Source: Gp6-AA40 sp032156805
GTDB lineage: Bacteria; Acidobacteriota; Vicinamibacteria; Vicinamibacterales; UBA2999
Direction: 5' to 3'
Assembly (NCBI GenBank): GCA_032156805.1
Contig: JALDXQ010000001.1
Location: forward strand, 62,001 to 126,000
Length of the DNA stretch: 64,000 nt
Made by a program: the position numbers and the translations under genes. The notes below the pieces were generated by a model. The model was not told where the DNA came from and did no database searches. It saw nothing but the letters and a program-made list of their open reading frames with translations. Numbering within the stretch: position 1 is the stretch's first letter; each line of letters opens with the position of its first letter. This document shows, piece by piece, positions 50,601 to 58,267 of the stretch.

Positions 50601-50784
50601 CACCAAGATCCTCCGAATCGCTCGCACTCGCAGCAACGTCGGTGTTGATCTCTACAACCTGTTCAACGCCAACACCGGCACGAGCTTCAACGAGAACTTC
50701 GGGACCGACGGCTCGACATGGCTGCGCGAGAACGCCATCCTGAACCCGCGCTACGTGCGCTTCAACGTGACATTTGACTTCTGA
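47653..50784 (+). CDS. Oar-like TonB-dependent receptor with carboxypeptidase regulatory-like domain
   Basis: 1043 aa. Signal peptide (VVLLAAAIVVMIPALVSAQ), then a carboxypeptidase-regulatory-like (Ig-fold) domain: SIAGTVRDSSGAVLPGVTVEAAS...YRIENLTPGVYKI. A plug region follows (GGRSNEGTVQIDGMNVG), then a long barrel ending ILNPRYVRFNVTFDF with terminal Phe. This is the Oar-like architecture expanded in Acidobacteria. Ligand unknown, probably large oligosaccharide or peptide. ATG at 47653 with a GGGG-type site upstream. Monocistronic. Confidence 0.94.
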   Translation: MDRFRVGRSSPPQVVLLAAAIVVMIPALVSAQSIAGTVRDSSGAVLPGVTVEAASPALIEKVRTTVSDGAGLYRIENLTPGVYKITYALPGFTTFERDGVQVTTGVTVTLNADMRLGGVQETITVSGETPVVDVQNSTRVQRVLSDEVLAALPASRGYGNLLTTVSGIQANGTQNGGVNPGMIFFTSRGGRSNEGTVQIDGMNVGSAFNGGGVAGYGYDTTNAQEVQLTVAGGLGEADRGGPQFNIVPKTGGNTFNGTYFGSLAGEWSQGNNVDDELRSYGIPAPTTIIKNWDTSFSLGGPIMRDRVWFYAVARTFGEYTDLAGRFGNLNAGDPTKWNYVVDQSIKSRSAGSRKIGGTRVTGQLSERNKVSAYYDYQFNCSSSSYVEDADACRVRGEDWIGVYGFGTWSPEASQKADGPDHIMQFSYTAPMTSKLLLEAAFSQFFSNWSPTSPAGALNYAPFIPVQERSLGGGVPVPNMVYHGYAGLNNNHQTHNVWRASAAYVTGAHSLKVGYQAAYEVTDIFGDFATHGLQYRFNAGVPDQITQRITKWQQANRTRWDAFYVQDQWTRNRMTLQGALRYEHAWSFFPEGMNGLLTDSVFGGPARTLPRADGVTGYHDIAPRLGMAYDLFGNGKTAIKVNLSKYWQYAANDGVYIGTNPASTFAQTANRAWTDNGNFTPNCDLQNPLAQDNRATGGDLCGALDNQNFFVFRQTGSALSTATQIDPVLLSGWGIRPYDWQFSASVQQELLPRVSAEVGFSRRSWGNFTVTDNRAIGPQDFDTYTFVSPSDPRLPASGQPVSYYLRNNQTAFGAVDNYLTLAENYGDVTAYWQGIETTVNARVNDGLTLQGGFTTGAGVRDFCDVGSLVPEMYTQTGSFLLNHQISACRAEEPWLWNWRGLVSYTVPKVDVQVSAIMRSQANIAATNDPASNGLAMRADYFQTNAAILAALGRPIAGGAPNVTLNLAKPGEVFPDRLNTVDMRFTKILRIARTRSNVGVDLYNLFNANTGTSFNENFGTDGSTWLRENAILNPRYVRFNVTFDF

Positions 50785-50795
50785 GTGCGGTCCGG

Positions 50796-50895
50796 TGGGG
50801 CGAGGGTGCGAAGGTGCGACGGTCGGGTCCGATGGTGCGACGGACCGTCGTACTGGACCCTCGCACTCTCGCGCCGTCGCCTCGACGGACCGCAT
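50796..50895. repeat. Second GGTGCGACGGTC inverted-repeat tract
   Basis: GGGTGCGAAGGTGCGACGGT, GGTGCGACGGACCGTCG and inverse ACCCTCGCACTCTCGC, CGACGGACCGC, between the receptor gene and a convergent gene. Same word set as 18331-18490. Confidence 0.8.
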
Positions 50896-50906
50896 GTGCC
50901 TTTTGA

Positions 50907-51743
50907 CTAGTTCTCAGACGGCCTTTCGATGTGGTCGATGACGAACACCGGCACCATCGTCTTCTCAGGCTGCAGTTTCAGCCCGAGCTGCTCCTGCAGT
51001 GCCGTGAAGATTTCCGGCGCGTCGTCGATCGCGGCCGGGGCCGGTGCCGCGCCGAGCCTTGGTGGGGAAAAGTTCAGCGTGAACGCGTAGAAGCCTTCCA
51101 GACCCGTGCGGTCGTTCACGAGGCGGCCGGCCAGGCCGCCAAGCGACTGGGCGAGATTGGCCATCATCATGCCACCCGACACGATCGACGTCGGGCCCAT
51201 CATTCCGCCGCAGCGACTCCGCATCTCGCTCGCCGAAGGTGGCGCCTGCGGCGGTGGAGGAGGGGAGCCCGGCGGCCGCGGGCTGCAGTCGAGAGTCGAC
51301 CGCTCGAGTTGCGGACCAAGACGGCCGTCGGATCTGGCCAGCACCAGCGCGAACGTATCCTGTTCACGTTCTTCGACGTGCGCCACGAGCTTCATCCGCT
51401 CGGCGAACAGCGTTCTCCACATCTGACTTCGTTGCTCACGAGTAGAACCGGACGGCGGCTTGGCGGTGACGTCATACCGTTCGGCCATGACCCAGTCTGG
51501 AAACCCGACGACCTCGCGCACCGGGACAGGCGAGGCGGTCGTGATGATGGACCGTATCGGCTGGTTGGTCATGACCAGTGTGCCGTCGGGCAGCGTTCGA
51601 ATACCCGCGGGTGACTGCGTGCCGAGCGTGTTCCGCTTGATCGAGACGACGTCGAACGCCTCGAACGAAGGGGATTGCGCATTGACGAGCACGGGAAGAG
51701 AGACGATGACGAGCAGGGATATGGCCGCGAGAGTTCGAACCAT
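50907..51743 (-). CDS. TIGR03435-family secreted protein
   Basis: 278 aa. Signal peptide (RTLAAISLLVIVSLPVLVNAQ), then the TIGR03435 pattern: FEAFDVVSIKRNT, LVMTNQPIRSIITTA, FPDWVMAERYDVTAKPP, LFAERMKLVAHVEEREQDTFALVLARSDGRLGPQL, and TGLEGFYAFTLNFSP...LQEQLGLKLQPEK. The family is expanded in soil Acidobacteria and has no assigned function. A Pro-rich insertion (PPGSPPPPPQAPP) lies near residue 175. ATG at 51743 with GAGGTG 7 bases upstream. Confidence 0.93.
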   Translation of the reverse strand: MVRTLAAISLLVIVSLPVLVNAQSPSFEAFDVVSIKRNTLGTQSPAGIRTLPDGTLVMTNQPIRSIITTASPVPVREVVGFPDWVMAERYDVTAKPPSGSTREQRSQMWRTLFAERMKLVAHVEEREQDTFALVLARSDGRLGPQLERSTLDCSPRPPGSPPPPPQAPPSASEMRSRCGGMMGPTSIVSGGMMMANLAQSLGGLAGRLVNDRTGLEGFYAFTLNFSPPRLGAAPAPAAIDDAPEIFTALQEQLGLKLQPEKTMVPVFVIDHIERPSEN

Positions 51744-51749
51744 CTGTTC

Positions 51750-51858
51750 ACCTCGCACCTGCGCCTGACACCTAGCACCTGCGCCTGACACCTGGCACCT
51801 ACACCTTACACCTTTGACCTCGCCTTTGCCCTTTGACGTTTGACCCTTGACCTTCGGT
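51750..51858. repeat. Direct-repeat tract of CCTGCGCCTGACACCTAGCA type
   Basis: Tandem CACCTGCGCCTGACACCT(A/G)GCAC units (51758-51799), then CACCTTACACCTTTGACC and CCTTTGACGTTTGACCCTTG words up to ~51850. It separates divergent genes and resembles degraded short tandem repeats; no gene seen in it. Confidence 0.7.
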
Positions 51859-51906
51859 TGTCTCGATGTAGGATCCGAGCCGCCAGCCTTGCGGGAGCGA
51901 CAGAAT

Positions 51907-53661
51907 ATGCGTCGGGCTCTCGTCGGTCTTTTCGTCGTGGCCGCTGCCGTTGCCCTCTCCGCGCAGAGGCATCAGGAAGCGGCAGTCGCTGAGTGGGTTC
52001 GATCGACGGCGATCCGGTTGCAGACGGTCGAAGCCGGCCACGGGTTTGCCGACCTGCAGCCGCTCAAGCGAGTCGTCGGCAGCGCCCGCATCGTCTCGCT
52101 GGGCGAGGCCACGCACGGCACGCGAGAGTTCTTTCAACTCAAACATCGGCTGCTCGAGTTCCTGGCGACCGAGATGGGGTTCACCATTTTCTCCATCGAG
52201 GCGAACCTGCCAGAGGCCTATCGACTCAATGACTACGTGCTGAGAGGAATCGGCGATCCGCGGCAACTCCTGCGCGGCATGTACTTCTGGACGTGGGACA
52301 CCGAGGAAGTGCTCGACATGATCCTGTGGATGCGCGCCTTCAACGCCTCGGGCAGAGGCCGGGTGCAGTTCACCGGGTTCGACATGCAGACACCGACAGT
52401 GGCAATGGAGATCGTACGCGCGTTCGTCATCCGGTACGATGCGCCCTACACGCCATCGATCGTTCGGGCGAACGACGAGATCCGCGCGATGAGTGGCCCG
52501 GCACCTTTTGGTGTGGCGACGAGCACGTTCCCGGTTGCGGTGTCTGCCGGCAAGCGCGTTCGCTATCGCGGTTTCATCAGGACGACTGGTGTGACGCGCG
52601 GATACGCCGGGCTCTGGTGGCGTGTCGATGGTGAAAGCGGTGTTCTCGCCTTCGACAACATGTCGAACCGCGGCGTGACCGGAACGAGTGAGTGGGCGAG
52701 ATACGAGATCGATCTCCCAGTCGCGACCAATGCCAGGAACATCAACTTCGGTGCCCTGCACACCGGCGATGGCACGGCGTGGTTCGACGGCCTCACGATC
52801 GAGGTCGACGGCGTCCCGTATACGAATCAGAGCTTCTTCGACCTCGACTTCGAGTCGACGACGCCACGCGGCTTTGCCGTGGGAGGTGCCGGCTACGAGG
52901 TTCAACTGGATCGGCAGGTCGTGCGCAGCGGGAGTCAGAGCCTGCGCATGACGTATCGCGTTGCGCCGCAGTTGCCGGGGCTCATCGATCCGGCGCGGGT
53001 GTCGGCGACGTGGAAAGAGGTAGTCCGGTATCTCGACGCCAATCGCGCGACGTATCGATCGCGCGGCGCGACCGAACCGGAGATCGAGTGGGCGACGCGG
53101 AATGCGATCGTCGTCTTGCAGGGCGTCCAGATGCGGACGAACGAGGCCAGCCGCGATCGCAGCATGGCGGAGAACGTCAAATGGATTCTCGACCAGTCGC
53201 CGAACGAGAAGATCGTGTTGTGGGCGCACAACGGGCATGTCGCGGCCGGAGGATTCGGCGGAGGCGGTTTCGAGCCGATGGGTTCGACGCTGAGGACGAT
53301 GTACGGCGCCGAGATGGTCGTGTTCGGGTTCGCGTTCAATCAGGGATCGTTCCAGGCGATGGGGCGGCCGAGCGGTCTCAGCACGTTCACGGTCGCCCCG
53401 GCGCCAGCCGGCAGCATGGACGCGACGCTCGCAGCGGCGCGCATTCCCGCGTTTGCCGTGGACTGGCGTCGGGTACCGCATGCCGGCCGCGGCGCCGTCA
53501 TCAGCCCATGGACAAGCGAACAGCAAAAGACGCGATGGGTTGGATCGACCTACTTCGAGAATGCGCCCGACAACTTCTGGATTGACCTGCGGACTCGCGA
53601 GGCGTTCGACGTGACGCTGTTCGTCGATGTGACGACGGCCGCACGTGCCAACCCGCGTTAG
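51907..53661 (+). CDS. Erythromycin-esterase-like enzyme with inserted beta-sandwich domain
   Basis: 584 aa. Signal peptide (ALVGLFVVAAAVALSAQ), then the erythromycin esterase/EreA-like fold: SLGEATHGTREFF (66-77), FSIEANLPEA with Glu98, and IVLWAHNGHVA with His441/His444. Between ~200 and ~352 an extra domain is inserted (VRYRGFIRTTGVTRGYAGLWWRVDG, INFGALHTGDGTAWFDGLTIEV) that looks like a carbohydrate-binding jelly roll. GGGAG lies 14 bases before the ATG. Export suggests an extracellular esterase rather than macrolide resistance. Divergent from TIGR03435, convergent with the ADOP permease. Confidence 0.87.
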   Translation: MRRALVGLFVVAAAVALSAQRHQEAAVAEWVRSTAIRLQTVEAGHGFADLQPLKRVVGSARIVSLGEATHGTREFFQLKHRLLEFLATEMGFTIFSIEANLPEAYRLNDYVLRGIGDPRQLLRGMYFWTWDTEEVLDMILWMRAFNASGRGRVQFTGFDMQTPTVAMEIVRAFVIRYDAPYTPSIVRANDEIRAMSGPAPFGVATSTFPVAVSAGKRVRYRGFIRTTGVTRGYAGLWWRVDGESGVLAFDNMSNRGVTGTSEWARYEIDLPVATNARNINFGALHTGDGTAWFDGLTIEVDGVPYTNQSFFDLDFESTTPRGFAVGGAGYEVQLDRQVVRSGSQSLRMTYRVAPQLPGLIDPARVSATWKEVVRYLDANRATYRSRGATEPEIEWATRNAIVVLQGVQMRTNEASRDRSMAENVKWILDQSPNEKIVLWAHNGHVAAGGFGGGGFEPMGSTLRTMYGAEMVVFGFAFNQGSFQAMGRPSGLSTFTVAPAPAGSMDATLAAARIPAFAVDWRRVPHAGRGAVISPWTSEQQKTRWVGSTYFENAPDNFWIDLRTREAFDVTLFVDVTTAARANPR

Positions 53662-53665
53662 AACA

Positions 53666-56374
53666 CTACTCCGCTCTCAGCGCCTGGACTGGATCGACCG
53701 CAATGGCCCGGCGTGCGGGTAGATAGCTGGCCAGCACGCCGGCTGCCATCAGCAGCACTGAAACCGCGGCGTACGTCACGGGGTCGAGCGCGCTCACACC
53801 AAACAACAGAGACGACATCAGACGAGTGAGTCCGGCAGCGGCCACGAGCCCGAGCGCGGCGCCAATCCCGGCCAGCCACACACCATGACGTACGAACATC
53901 CTCAGGAGTCCTGCCGGTTGCGCGCCCAGTGCTGTTCGAATGCCGATCTCTCGAATCCTCTGCGAGACCACATACGCGATCACGCCGTAGATTCCCACGA
54001 TGCCGAGCACCAGACCCATCCCTCCTGCTATCGCCAGCATCACGAGCGTAAACGACGTCCGCGCCATCGACTGGCCGTAGAGTGCCTCGAGCGTTGTGAC
54101 GAGGAACACGGGCTGTCTGCCATTCACGGACCAGATGGCTTGGTGCGCCTCGGTCAACAAGCTCTCCGTTCCAGTTCGAGTGGAGCGGATCGCGAACATG
54201 CCGGCAACCACGGCGGATCCGTTTTTCGCGCCAAAGATGTACTGGTCCATCAATGCGGGCCAGTAGGCAAACTCCGGCGCCTTCACGTGCACACCGTTGT
54301 CGTAGACGTTTTCGACGATGCCCACGATTTCGCGCCAGGGATCGGCAGCGCCGGCTTCTCGTATCCGCTTGCCGAGTGCAGCACTCGGAACGCCCCACCA
54401 CTCGCGGGCCAGGTTCTCCGATACGATGGCCACACGCCGCTTCTCGTACAAGTCAATCCAGGTGAAGTCTCGCCCCGCAACCACTCGCGTACCGAATGTC
54501 TCGAAATACCCCGGTGCGATCCTGCGGATTTGCCGGATGGGCGGAACCTGGCCCTCTGCGAACGTCTTGTCCTCGGCATAGACCGGGTTGCCGGCGATGC
54601 CCAGAAACGATTCGAGCGGTGCGCGCGAGGCAAACGCCACCGAAGTGACTCCGGGGATGGCCTTGAGCGTATCCAGAATCTGGTGCTGCATTCGCATCAC
54701 CCGCTCGGGTTCCTGAGCAATGGCCGCCGGAACCATGGAATGCAGAATCTGGACTTCTTCAGGGGACGTGAATCCTGGATGCACGGTGCGCAGCTGCTGA
54801 AACGTGCGAATCATCAGGCCGGAGCCGATCAACAGCACGAGCGCCAGTGCCACCTGCACCACAACGAGCGTGTTGCGCGCCCGGTGGCGCTCACGGCCAT
54901 CGCTGAACGTTCGGCCGACGCCCCGCAGCGCCGCCGCGACTCGGGGTCCGGCGTATTTCACGATGGGCATCACACCAAAAAGGACACCCGAAAGCACCGA
55001 GACTCCGAAGGCAAACGCGAGCACGAGCGGATCGATGCCGATTTCATTCAGCCGCGGTAAGGTGTCGGGACCTCTGACGACCAGGATCCGCAACGCGGCG
55101 TACGCCAGGCCAAGCCCCAGCGTGCCACCGAGCAATCCCAGCGTGAGACTCTCGACGAGCATTTCGCGAGCGATCCGTCCGCGACCGGCGCCCAGCGCGG
55201 CGCGAATCGCGAGCTCCTGCTGGCGGGACTCGGCACGTACGAGCAACAGATTGGCTACGTTCGCGCACGCGATCAGGAGCACCAGTCCCAGCGTCCCCAT
55301 GACCACCCACAGCGTCGTGCCGATGTCTCCAATGACGTCCTGCTTCAACGGCTGGAGCTCCGGTGTGACGCGAGCGTCGTGAAATATCGCGCGACTCATT
55401 CCCGGATTCGGAGGCCAGCCGTTCAACCAGACTTCCACCATGCGAGCCACATCGGCGTTGGCTTGCTCCATGGTGACTCCAGGCTTGAGCCGCGCGACAC
55501 CCTGGTAGCCGAAATTTCCCAGGAACTGCGTGTGGCGTTCGAACCGGTGGGGAAGAATCAACTCGGGATCGCGCTGGAAACGGAATTCCTGCGGCATGAC
55601 GCCAATCACCGTGCGCGGCTTCGAATCGATGGTCAACGTCCTGCCGACGATGGACGTGTCGCCCCCGAAGCGGCGCTGCCAGTAGCCGTAGGTGAGCATC
55701 ACCGTCTCGGCCGATCCTGGCGCGTCGTCTGTCTGCGAGAACCAGCGGCCCAGCAGAGGCTTCACGCCCATCGCATCGAGGACACCGTAGGTGACGAAGA
55801 GCGCCCGCGGCATCTCGGGCTCGGCAACCCCCGTGACACCTGCGCCACCCGAGCTCCACAGTCCGAATTGCTCGAAGCTCCGGTTCTGATCGAGGTACGT
55901 GAAATACATTGAAGGAGAGCAGCCGAGATTGGCGATGCCGGGCACCCCCGGAGCCGTGTGCCCGACCCTGATCAGGGCGTCCGCCTGCGGATACGCGAGC
56001 GGCCTGATCAGGATGCTGTCGATGACGCCGAAGGTGGCGACGTTCGCGCCGATACCGAGCGCCAGCGTCATGATGACGGCAGCCGTGAAGCCGGGAGCCC
56101 GTCGCATGCGGCGGAGCGCATGGCGTGTGTCGCTCACGAGCGTCTCGATGAACGGGAGTCCTCGCTGATCTCGATAGATGTCCTTGATCGCTTCCACATT
56201 GCCGAACTTCAGCAGCGCCTGCCGGCGAGCTTCGACAGGGGAGAGACCTGCGCGAAGATTCTCTGCCGTCTGCAAGGCGACGTGTTCTTCGAATTCGGCC
56301 CGCAGGAGTTCTTCGTCGCGGGCAGACGTCGCCCACGAGATCAACCGCCGGAAAAGCCGCCTCAGCGTCTTCAT
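53666..56374 (-). CDS. ADOP-type (MacB-like) ABC permease, second copy
   Basis: 902 aa with the same layout as the copy at 27021: helical prefix (DEELLRAEFEEHVALQTAENLRAGLSPVEARRQALLKFGN), transmembrane helix near FTAAVIMTLALGIGANVATF, two MacB-core/FtsX-like units (TLGLVLLIACANVANLLLVRAESRQQELAIRAALGAGRG) and the end YLPARRAIAVDPVQALRAE. No ATPase is adjacent. The ATG at 56374 overlaps the PadR stop (ATGA), so the two are translated together. Long upstream frame to 56767 is the PadR gene in another frame. Confidence 0.94.
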   Translation of the reverse strand: MKTLRRLFRRLISWATSARDEELLRAEFEEHVALQTAENLRAGLSPVEARRQALLKFGNVEAIKDIYRDQRGLPFIETLVSDTRHALRRMRRAPGFTAAVIMTLALGIGANVATFGVIDSILIRPLAYPQADALIRVGHTAPGVPGIANLGCSPSMYFTYLDQNRSFEQFGLWSSGGAGVTGVAEPEMPRALFVTYGVLDAMGVKPLLGRWFSQTDDAPGSAETVMLTYGYWQRRFGGDTSIVGRTLTIDSKPRTVIGVMPQEFRFQRDPELILPHRFERHTQFLGNFGYQGVARLKPGVTMEQANADVARMVEVWLNGWPPNPGMSRAIFHDARVTPELQPLKQDVIGDIGTTLWVVMGTLGLVLLIACANVANLLLVRAESRQQELAIRAALGAGRGRIAREMLVESLTLGLLGGTLGLGLAYAALRILVVRGPDTLPRLNEIGIDPLVLAFAFGVSVLSGVLFGVMPIVKYAGPRVAAALRGVGRTFSDGRERHRARNTLVVVQVALALVLLIGSGLMIRTFQQLRTVHPGFTSPEEVQILHSMVPAAIAQEPERVMRMQHQILDTLKAIPGVTSVAFASRAPLESFLGIAGNPVYAEDKTFAEGQVPPIRQIRRIAPGYFETFGTRVVAGRDFTWIDLYEKRRVAIVSENLAREWWGVPSAALGKRIREAGAADPWREIVGIVENVYDNGVHVKAPEFAYWPALMDQYIFGAKNGSAVVAGMFAIRSTRTGTESLLTEAHQAIWSVNGRQPVFLVTTLEALYGQSMARTSFTLVMLAIAGGMGLVLGIVGIYGVIAYVVSQRIREIGIRTALGAQPAGLLRMFVRHGVWLAGIGAALGLVAAAGLTRLMSSLLFGVSALDPVTYAAVSVLLMAAGVLASYLPARRAIAVDPVQALRAE

Positions 56375-56715
56375 TTCAGGTCCTCGGCTTTCGCGGCAAA
56401 GAATCGTTCGATGATCGTCGCTGTCTGTTCCCAGCTCCGTGCTTCCGCCTGCAGTTGCTTGCGGCCCTGCCGTGTCAGTCGATAGAAGCGCGCCTTGCGG
56501 TTGTTCTCGGACGCGCCCCATTCCGATGCGATGGAGCCTTCCTGCTCCAGCTTGAGCAGCACCGGATAGAGAGTCCCCTGGTTGACCGTCAGCAGATCCC
56601 CACTGATCTGCTCGATCCGCCTGGCGATCCCGTAGCCGTGCAAGGGGCCGAGCACATCCAGGGTCCTGAGTACCATCAGCGCCAGTGTGCCCTGTCGAAC
56701 GTCGCTGTCCTTCAT
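56371..56715 (-). CDS. PadR-family transcriptional regulator, second copy
   Basis: 114-aa winged-helix regulator: VRQGTLALMVLRTLDVLGPLHGYGIARRIEQISGDLLTVNQGTLYPVLLKLEQEGSIASEWGASENNRKARFYRLTRQGRKQLQ. It starts at the ATG at 56715 with AAAGAGAT directly upstream; the longer frame lies in repeat sequence. It overlaps the ADOP permease gene by four bases. Two TTTCC-N4-GGAA dyads upstream are likely binding sites. Confidence 0.94.
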   Translation of the reverse strand: MKDSDVRQGTLALMVLRTLDVLGPLHGYGIARRIEQISGDLLTVNQGTLYPVLLKLEQEGSIASEWGASENNRKARFYRLTRQGRKQLQAEARSWEQTATIIERFFAAKAEDLK

Positions 56716-56726
56716 ATCTCTTTGGG

Positions 56727-56763
56727 TTTCCAACAGGAATGGTGCCGTATTTCCTATGGGAAA
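56727..56763. promoter_or_regulatory. Paired TTTCC-N4-GGAA dyads, candidate PadR operator
   Basis: TTTCCaacaGGAAT (56727-56740) and TTTCCtatgGGAAA (56750-56763) have the same arms and are 23 bases apart centre to centre, about two helical turns, so two PadR dimers could bind on one DNA face. They lie 12 to 48 bases before the PadR start. Confidence 0.55.
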
Positions 56764-56877
56764 GCAACAGGGCAAGTTGGTCCTTGGGGCTTGGTGCCTT
56801 GTTCTTGGTGCTTCGTTCTTCTCCCTTAGTACTTCGCGCTCTGTCGCGTTATCATTTGCAGGTCTTCGGAGCAGACC

Positions 56878-57960
56878 ATGAAAACAGTGCTGTTCGCCCT
56901 TTTACTTGGATTCACGTTGAGTGCAGTTGACGCTGCCGCGCAGGATCGGCCAGCCACCGAAACGACGTCCACGGCCACGGACGTGGCCGCGCTGCCGATT
57001 CCTCAACCCGCGGCGGGATTCGTCCAGCCGAAAACCCCGTGGGGTGACCCCGATCTCCAGGGATTCTGGCCCGGTGTCGAGATGGTGGGCGTGCCGCTGC
57101 AGCGGCCGGCGCGGTTCGGGACGCGCAACACGCTGACGGAGGAAGAGTTCACGAAGCGCGCCAGCGAGATCAGGAACGAGGAGGAGTCGCTCCTTGCCGA
57201 GATCGACGTGTTCACCGCCGATGTGACCACACCCTGTGCCATCCGCTGCCCCACGTCGCCGACGCCACACTGGCAGGAGACCGGCAAGCCGTCCCACCAG
57301 GCGTCACTCATCATCGACCCTCTGGACGGCCGCCAGCCGCCGTTGTCGGCTGAGGGGCAGGCGCGTCAGCAACAGCAGCAGGTGGACGTCAAGGCGCGAC
57401 GCGAGCGGTTGCAGGGGCGTGAGGCGGACTCGCATCTCGATCGCAGCCTCTACGACCGCTGCATCACGCGCGGCGTCATGGGATCGCTCCTGCCGACCAT
57501 CTACAACAACGGGAACGAGATCGTGCAGGGGCCGGGCTACGTGGTGATTCGCAACGAGATGATTCACGAGGCGCGCGTGGTGCCGCTCGACGGCCGTCCC
57601 GAGCTTGCGGCGAACGTGACGTCCTACATGGGCGATTCGCGTGGCCGCTGGGAAGGGAACACGCTGGTTGTCGTGACGAAGAACTTGAACGGGATGACCG
57701 GCATCGGTGGGAACGGCGGCGGTCGGACGAGCACCAAGCTCACGATCACCGAGCGGTTCACGATGTTGGACGCGAACACGCTCCAGTACACCGCGACGAT
57801 TGACGACCCCGGGACTTGGACGCGGCCGTGGACGCTGTCGTTCCCCTGGAAGCGCGAGCCGGTCTATGGGATGTTCGAGTACGCGTGCCATGAAGGCAAC
57901 TACGCGATGCGCAACATCCTGAGCGCGTCACGCGCCGCCGAGGCGAACGGGGGCAAGTAG
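56878..57960 (+). CDS. Secreted 'GDPDLQG' hypothetical protein
   Basis: 360 aa with a signal peptide (LFALLLGFTLSAVDAAAQ). Mature part begins PKTPWGDPDLQGFWPGVEMVGVPLQRP, followed by LTEEEFTKRASEI, CITRGVMGSLLPTIYNNGNEIVQGPGYVVIRNEMIHEARVVPLDGRP, and GRWEGNTLVVVTKNL. This is a common family in soil Acidobacteria and Proteobacteria with no assigned function. GGAG lies ~8 bases before the ATG. Monocistronic, divergent from PadR copy 2. Confidence 0.85.
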   Translation: MKTVLFALLLGFTLSAVDAAAQDRPATETTSTATDVAALPIPQPAAGFVQPKTPWGDPDLQGFWPGVEMVGVPLQRPARFGTRNTLTEEEFTKRASEIRNEEESLLAEIDVFTADVTTPCAIRCPTSPTPHWQETGKPSHQASLIIDPLDGRQPPLSAEGQARQQQQQVDVKARRERLQGREADSHLDRSLYDRCITRGVMGSLLPTIYNNGNEIVQGPGYVVIRNEMIHEARVVPLDGRPELAANVTSYMGDSRGRWEGNTLVVVTKNLNGMTGIGGNGGGRTSTKLTITERFTMLDANTLQYTATIDDPGTWTRPWTLSFPWKREPVYGMFEYACHEGNYAMRNILSASRAAEANGGK

Positions 57961-58024
57961 CAGCGAGGCGGCTGCCGCGAAGCGGACCCGCTCACACTCG
58001 TCGGGATCGCGACGGAGGATGGTC

Positions 58025-58138
58025 ATGAAGGCGGACCCTCATGTTGGGTACTCGCTCGGCGGTCTGTTCGGTGCCTATGCGCTGTTCCATGCACCAGACG
58101 CCTTCCGGCGGATGGTCCTCGTCAGCCCAAGCCTTTAA
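58025..58138 (+). pseudogene. Remnant of an alpha/beta-hydrolase esterase
   Basis: A 37-codon frame reads MKADPHVGYSLGGLFGAYALFHAPDAF, then RRMVLVSPSL and a TAA stop. G-Y-S-L-G-G-L-F is the nucleophile elbow of Fes/IroE-like putative esterases, and the following words match that family, but the rest of the enzyme is missing on both sides. An upstream stretch at ~57985-58015 (DPLTLVGIATE in another frame) looks like a second fragment. The N-terminal and C-terminal parts have been lost. Confidence 0.65.
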
Positions 58139-58267
58139 GCGGGAAGGCCTGTAATTGCCGAGGTTGCCTGGCGCAATTCCGGCGCTCGACTATTAAAGGT
58201 CGCGACAGCTTCATCCGATAGAATAGGTGTCGATTTCCCGTTCGAAACCACTATCGGTCGACGGCTC

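Noticed and set aside
51799..53526. 575-codon minus-strand frame
   Set aside because: Shadow of the erythromycin-esterase-like gene, whose motifs are intact on the plus strand.
51907..53661. Macrolide resistance gene
   Set aside because: The fold is erythromycin-esterase-like, but the signal peptide and inserted domain make a resistance role unsupported.
56375..56767. N-terminal extension of ADOP copy 2
   Set aside because: It is the PadR gene read in another frame; the ATGA overlap gives the natural start.
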